NCBI RefSeq assembly: GCF_004028275.1
Contig: NZ_CP035033.1
Span: forward strand, 1,364,001-1,428,000
From: Hydrogenovibrio thermophilus
GTDB lineage: Bacteria; Pseudomonadota; Gammaproteobacteria; Thiomicrospirales; Thiomicrospiraceae
Direction: 5' to 3'
DNA: 64,000 nucleotides
Below the pieces are notes generated by a model. It did not search any database and was not told the origin of the DNA. It saw only the letters and a list, made by a program, of their open reading frames with translations. Position numbers and translations under genes: made by a program. Below are positions 62,793 through 64,000 of this stretch, one piece after another (position 1 is the first letter of the stretch; each line of letters starts with the position of its first letter).

Positions 62793-63850
62793 CGGTTTTG
62801 CTCTTCCATGCGTTGGATTTCCTGGGCCACACGGCGGTAGGCTTCCTGCAATACTTCAATCCCGGCCCCCGGTTGGAACGCATTTTCGGAAATGTAACGG
62901 CGCCACATACGCCCGCCCGGCAAGCCGGCAAACAGGCCAAGCATATGGCGGCTCACCTGGTTCAGCTTGCCGCCAGACGACAAATGACGTTCGATATAAG
63001 GGTACATGGCTTCCAACACGGCTTCCCGATTCAATGGTTCAGACACATCATCATAATAAAGCCGATCGACTTCCGTCAATAAATACGGTTTTTCATACAC
63101 CGCACGCCCGAGCATGAGGCCGTCCACCGCTGGCAAATCTCCATCGGGTTGTAAAAACGCCAAACCGTCTTGCGGCGACGCGATTCCACCATTGATGGCG
63201 ACCGGAAACTCTGGGAATAATTGTTTAATGCGTCGAACCCAGTCGTATTTCAATGGGGGCACTTCGCGGTTTTCCTTGGGCGACAAACCTTGCAACCAGG
63301 CTTTACGGGCATGGATAATCATGCCGTCGGCACCGGCGTCGTGCACTTGAGTGACAAAGTCCACCAGCGTTTCGAAATCTTCCTGGTCGTCGATACCAAT
63401 CCGAGATTTCACCGTCACCGGAATTTTCGATACGGCGGCTTTCATGGCCGCCACCCCTTCTGCCACCAAACCGGGATGCCCCATCAAGCACGCGCCAATC
63501 ATATTGTTTTGGACCCGGTCGGATGGGCAGCCGACATTAAGATTGATTTCCGAATAGCCCCATTCCTCGCCCAAAGCGGCGCATTTGGCCAAATCCTCCG
63601 GCCCGGAACCCCCTAGTTGCAAGACCACTGGGACATCGTCCTCGGAATGCCCGAGAAACCGCTCCAGGTCATCGCCGTAAATAATCGCGCCGGTGGTGAC
63701 CATTTCCGAATACAGCCAGGCCTGGCGGGTTAGCTGACGATGAAAAACACGACAATGACGGTCGGTCCAGTCCAACATCGGCGCCACAGAGAAGTGTTGG
63801 GCACTGCAGGTCGGTTGACCGGTGGTTTTTTGAAGGGAGTGGTTGAGCAA
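62789..63850 (-). CDS. dusA: tRNA-dihydrouridine synthase A
   Basis: DusA reduces uridines in the tRNA D-loop using FMN. The 353 residues carry FSVAPMLDWTDRHCR at the N-terminus, EINLNVGCPSDRVQ and IGACLMG with the conserved cysteines, and VAINGGIAS at the phosphate site. The REEVP-type spacing and length fit DusA over DusB or DusC. The stop overlaps the xseA start by four bases. It is the first gene of a four-gene operon. A CCAGGCCTGG copy is at 63716. Confidence 0.94.
   Translation of the reverse strand: MLNHSLQKTTGQPTCSAQHFSVAPMLDWTDRHCRVFHRQLTRQAWLYSEMVTTGAIIYGDDLERFLGHSEDDVPVVLQLGGSGPEDLAKCAALGEEWGYSEINLNVGCPSDRVQNNMIGACLMGHPGLVAEGVAAMKAAVSKIPVTVKSRIGIDDQEDFETLVDFVTQVHDAGADGMIIHARKAWLQGLSPKENREVPPLKYDWVRRIKQLFPEFPVAINGGIASPQDGLAFLQPDGDLPAVDGLMLGRAVYEKPYLLTEVDRLYYDDVSEPLNREAVLEAMYPYIERHLSSGGKLNQVSRHMLGLFAGLPGGRMWRRYISENAFQPGAGIEVLQEAYRRVAQEIQRMEEQNR
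63716..63725. repeat. CCAGGCCTGG palindrome copy inside dusA
   Basis: A full copy, read on the minus strand as Gln-Ala-Trp. Confidence 0.9.
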
Positions 63851-63959
63851 AACGCTTCCTTATTGCGAATCAACAAAGAAGCGTATTATAAGTGAAAGCC
63901 GCGTGAATATCAGCGGCATGGTGTTTTTTACAGATGGGCCGGCCTTTCCGTAGATTCGG

Positions 63960-63984
63960 CCAGGCTTGGTCAATTATTGGCCAA
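63960..63984. other. One-mismatch palindrome variant and inverted repeat upstream of dusA
   Basis: CCAGGCTTGG at 63960-63969 differs from the repeated palindrome by one base. It overlaps a second dyad, TTGGTCAAT and ATTGGCCAA (63966-63974 and 63976-63984). The region up to the window edge shows no gene. Confidence 0.4.
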
Positions 63985-64000
63985 CGTGCGGTTTAGAAAT

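Overview
The window reads as a chromosome segment of a sulfur-oxidising gammaproteobacterium, probably of the Thiomicrospira / Hydrogenovibrio / Thiomicrorhabdus group. Three things point there: the gene orders are gammaproteobacterial (uvrC-pgsA-tRNA Gly/Cys/Leu, minCDE, tig-clpP-clpX-lon-hupB, ubiG-mupP-yciK, gyrA-serC-pheA-hisC-tyrA-aroA-cmk-rpsA-ihfB), there is a sulfide:quinone oxidoreductase with its three redox cysteines, and base composition is moderate. The genus is inference. I see no rRNA, phage, transposon or CRISPR array.

Layout. 1-11.1 kb: sppA, uvrC-pgsA with three tRNAs, minCDE, a DUF3817 membrane protein, and csiV with mfd. 11.2-19.1 kb: a very compact RND-like membrane protein, sqr, a TRIC-type channel, lolC-lolD-yheS and a DUF2892 protein. 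19.3-27.2 kb: tig, clpP, clpX, lon, hupB, a duplicated tRNA-Val/tRNA-Asp cluster and fabI. 27.3-33.5 kb: a four-gene peptide-type ABC importer operon. 33.5-39.3 kb: ppsA, an unidentified CxxCH membrane protein and the ubiG-mupP-yciK operon. 39.5-52 kb: gyrA, the serine/aromatic/histidine aminotransferase and prephenate genes, aroA, cmk, rpsA, ihfB, lapA, pyrF. 52-64 kb: a two-component system, a bicupin protein, an NdvB-like glucan synthase, rpoN, a small membrane protein, and a dusA-xseA-xseB-arsC operon.

Working together: the protease/chaperone genes (tig, clpPX, lon) form a protein quality-control block. pheA, hisC, tyrA and aroA cover chorismate-to-Phe/Tyr steps, and the PheA regulatory domain has altered feedback motifs. 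lolC-lolD sorts lipoproteins. The ABC importer has a binding protein that looks doubly anchored to the inner membrane.

The most unusual signal is not a gene. The perfect palindrome CCAGGCCTGG occurs 17 times, and its 9-base core CAGGCCTGG 22 times, in 64 kb, where about 0.06 copies of the 10-mer are expected by chance. Fourteen copies lie inside genes in all three reading frames. Eight lie between genes or at gene ends, several at the centre of terminator hairpins. It resembles the highly iterated palindromes of cyanobacteria or an uptake/architecture signal, and I do not know it as a described element of this group. Other points of interest are the RND protein without periplasmic domains, a DUF5710-XseA fusion, and a terminator that runs directly into the lapA start codon.
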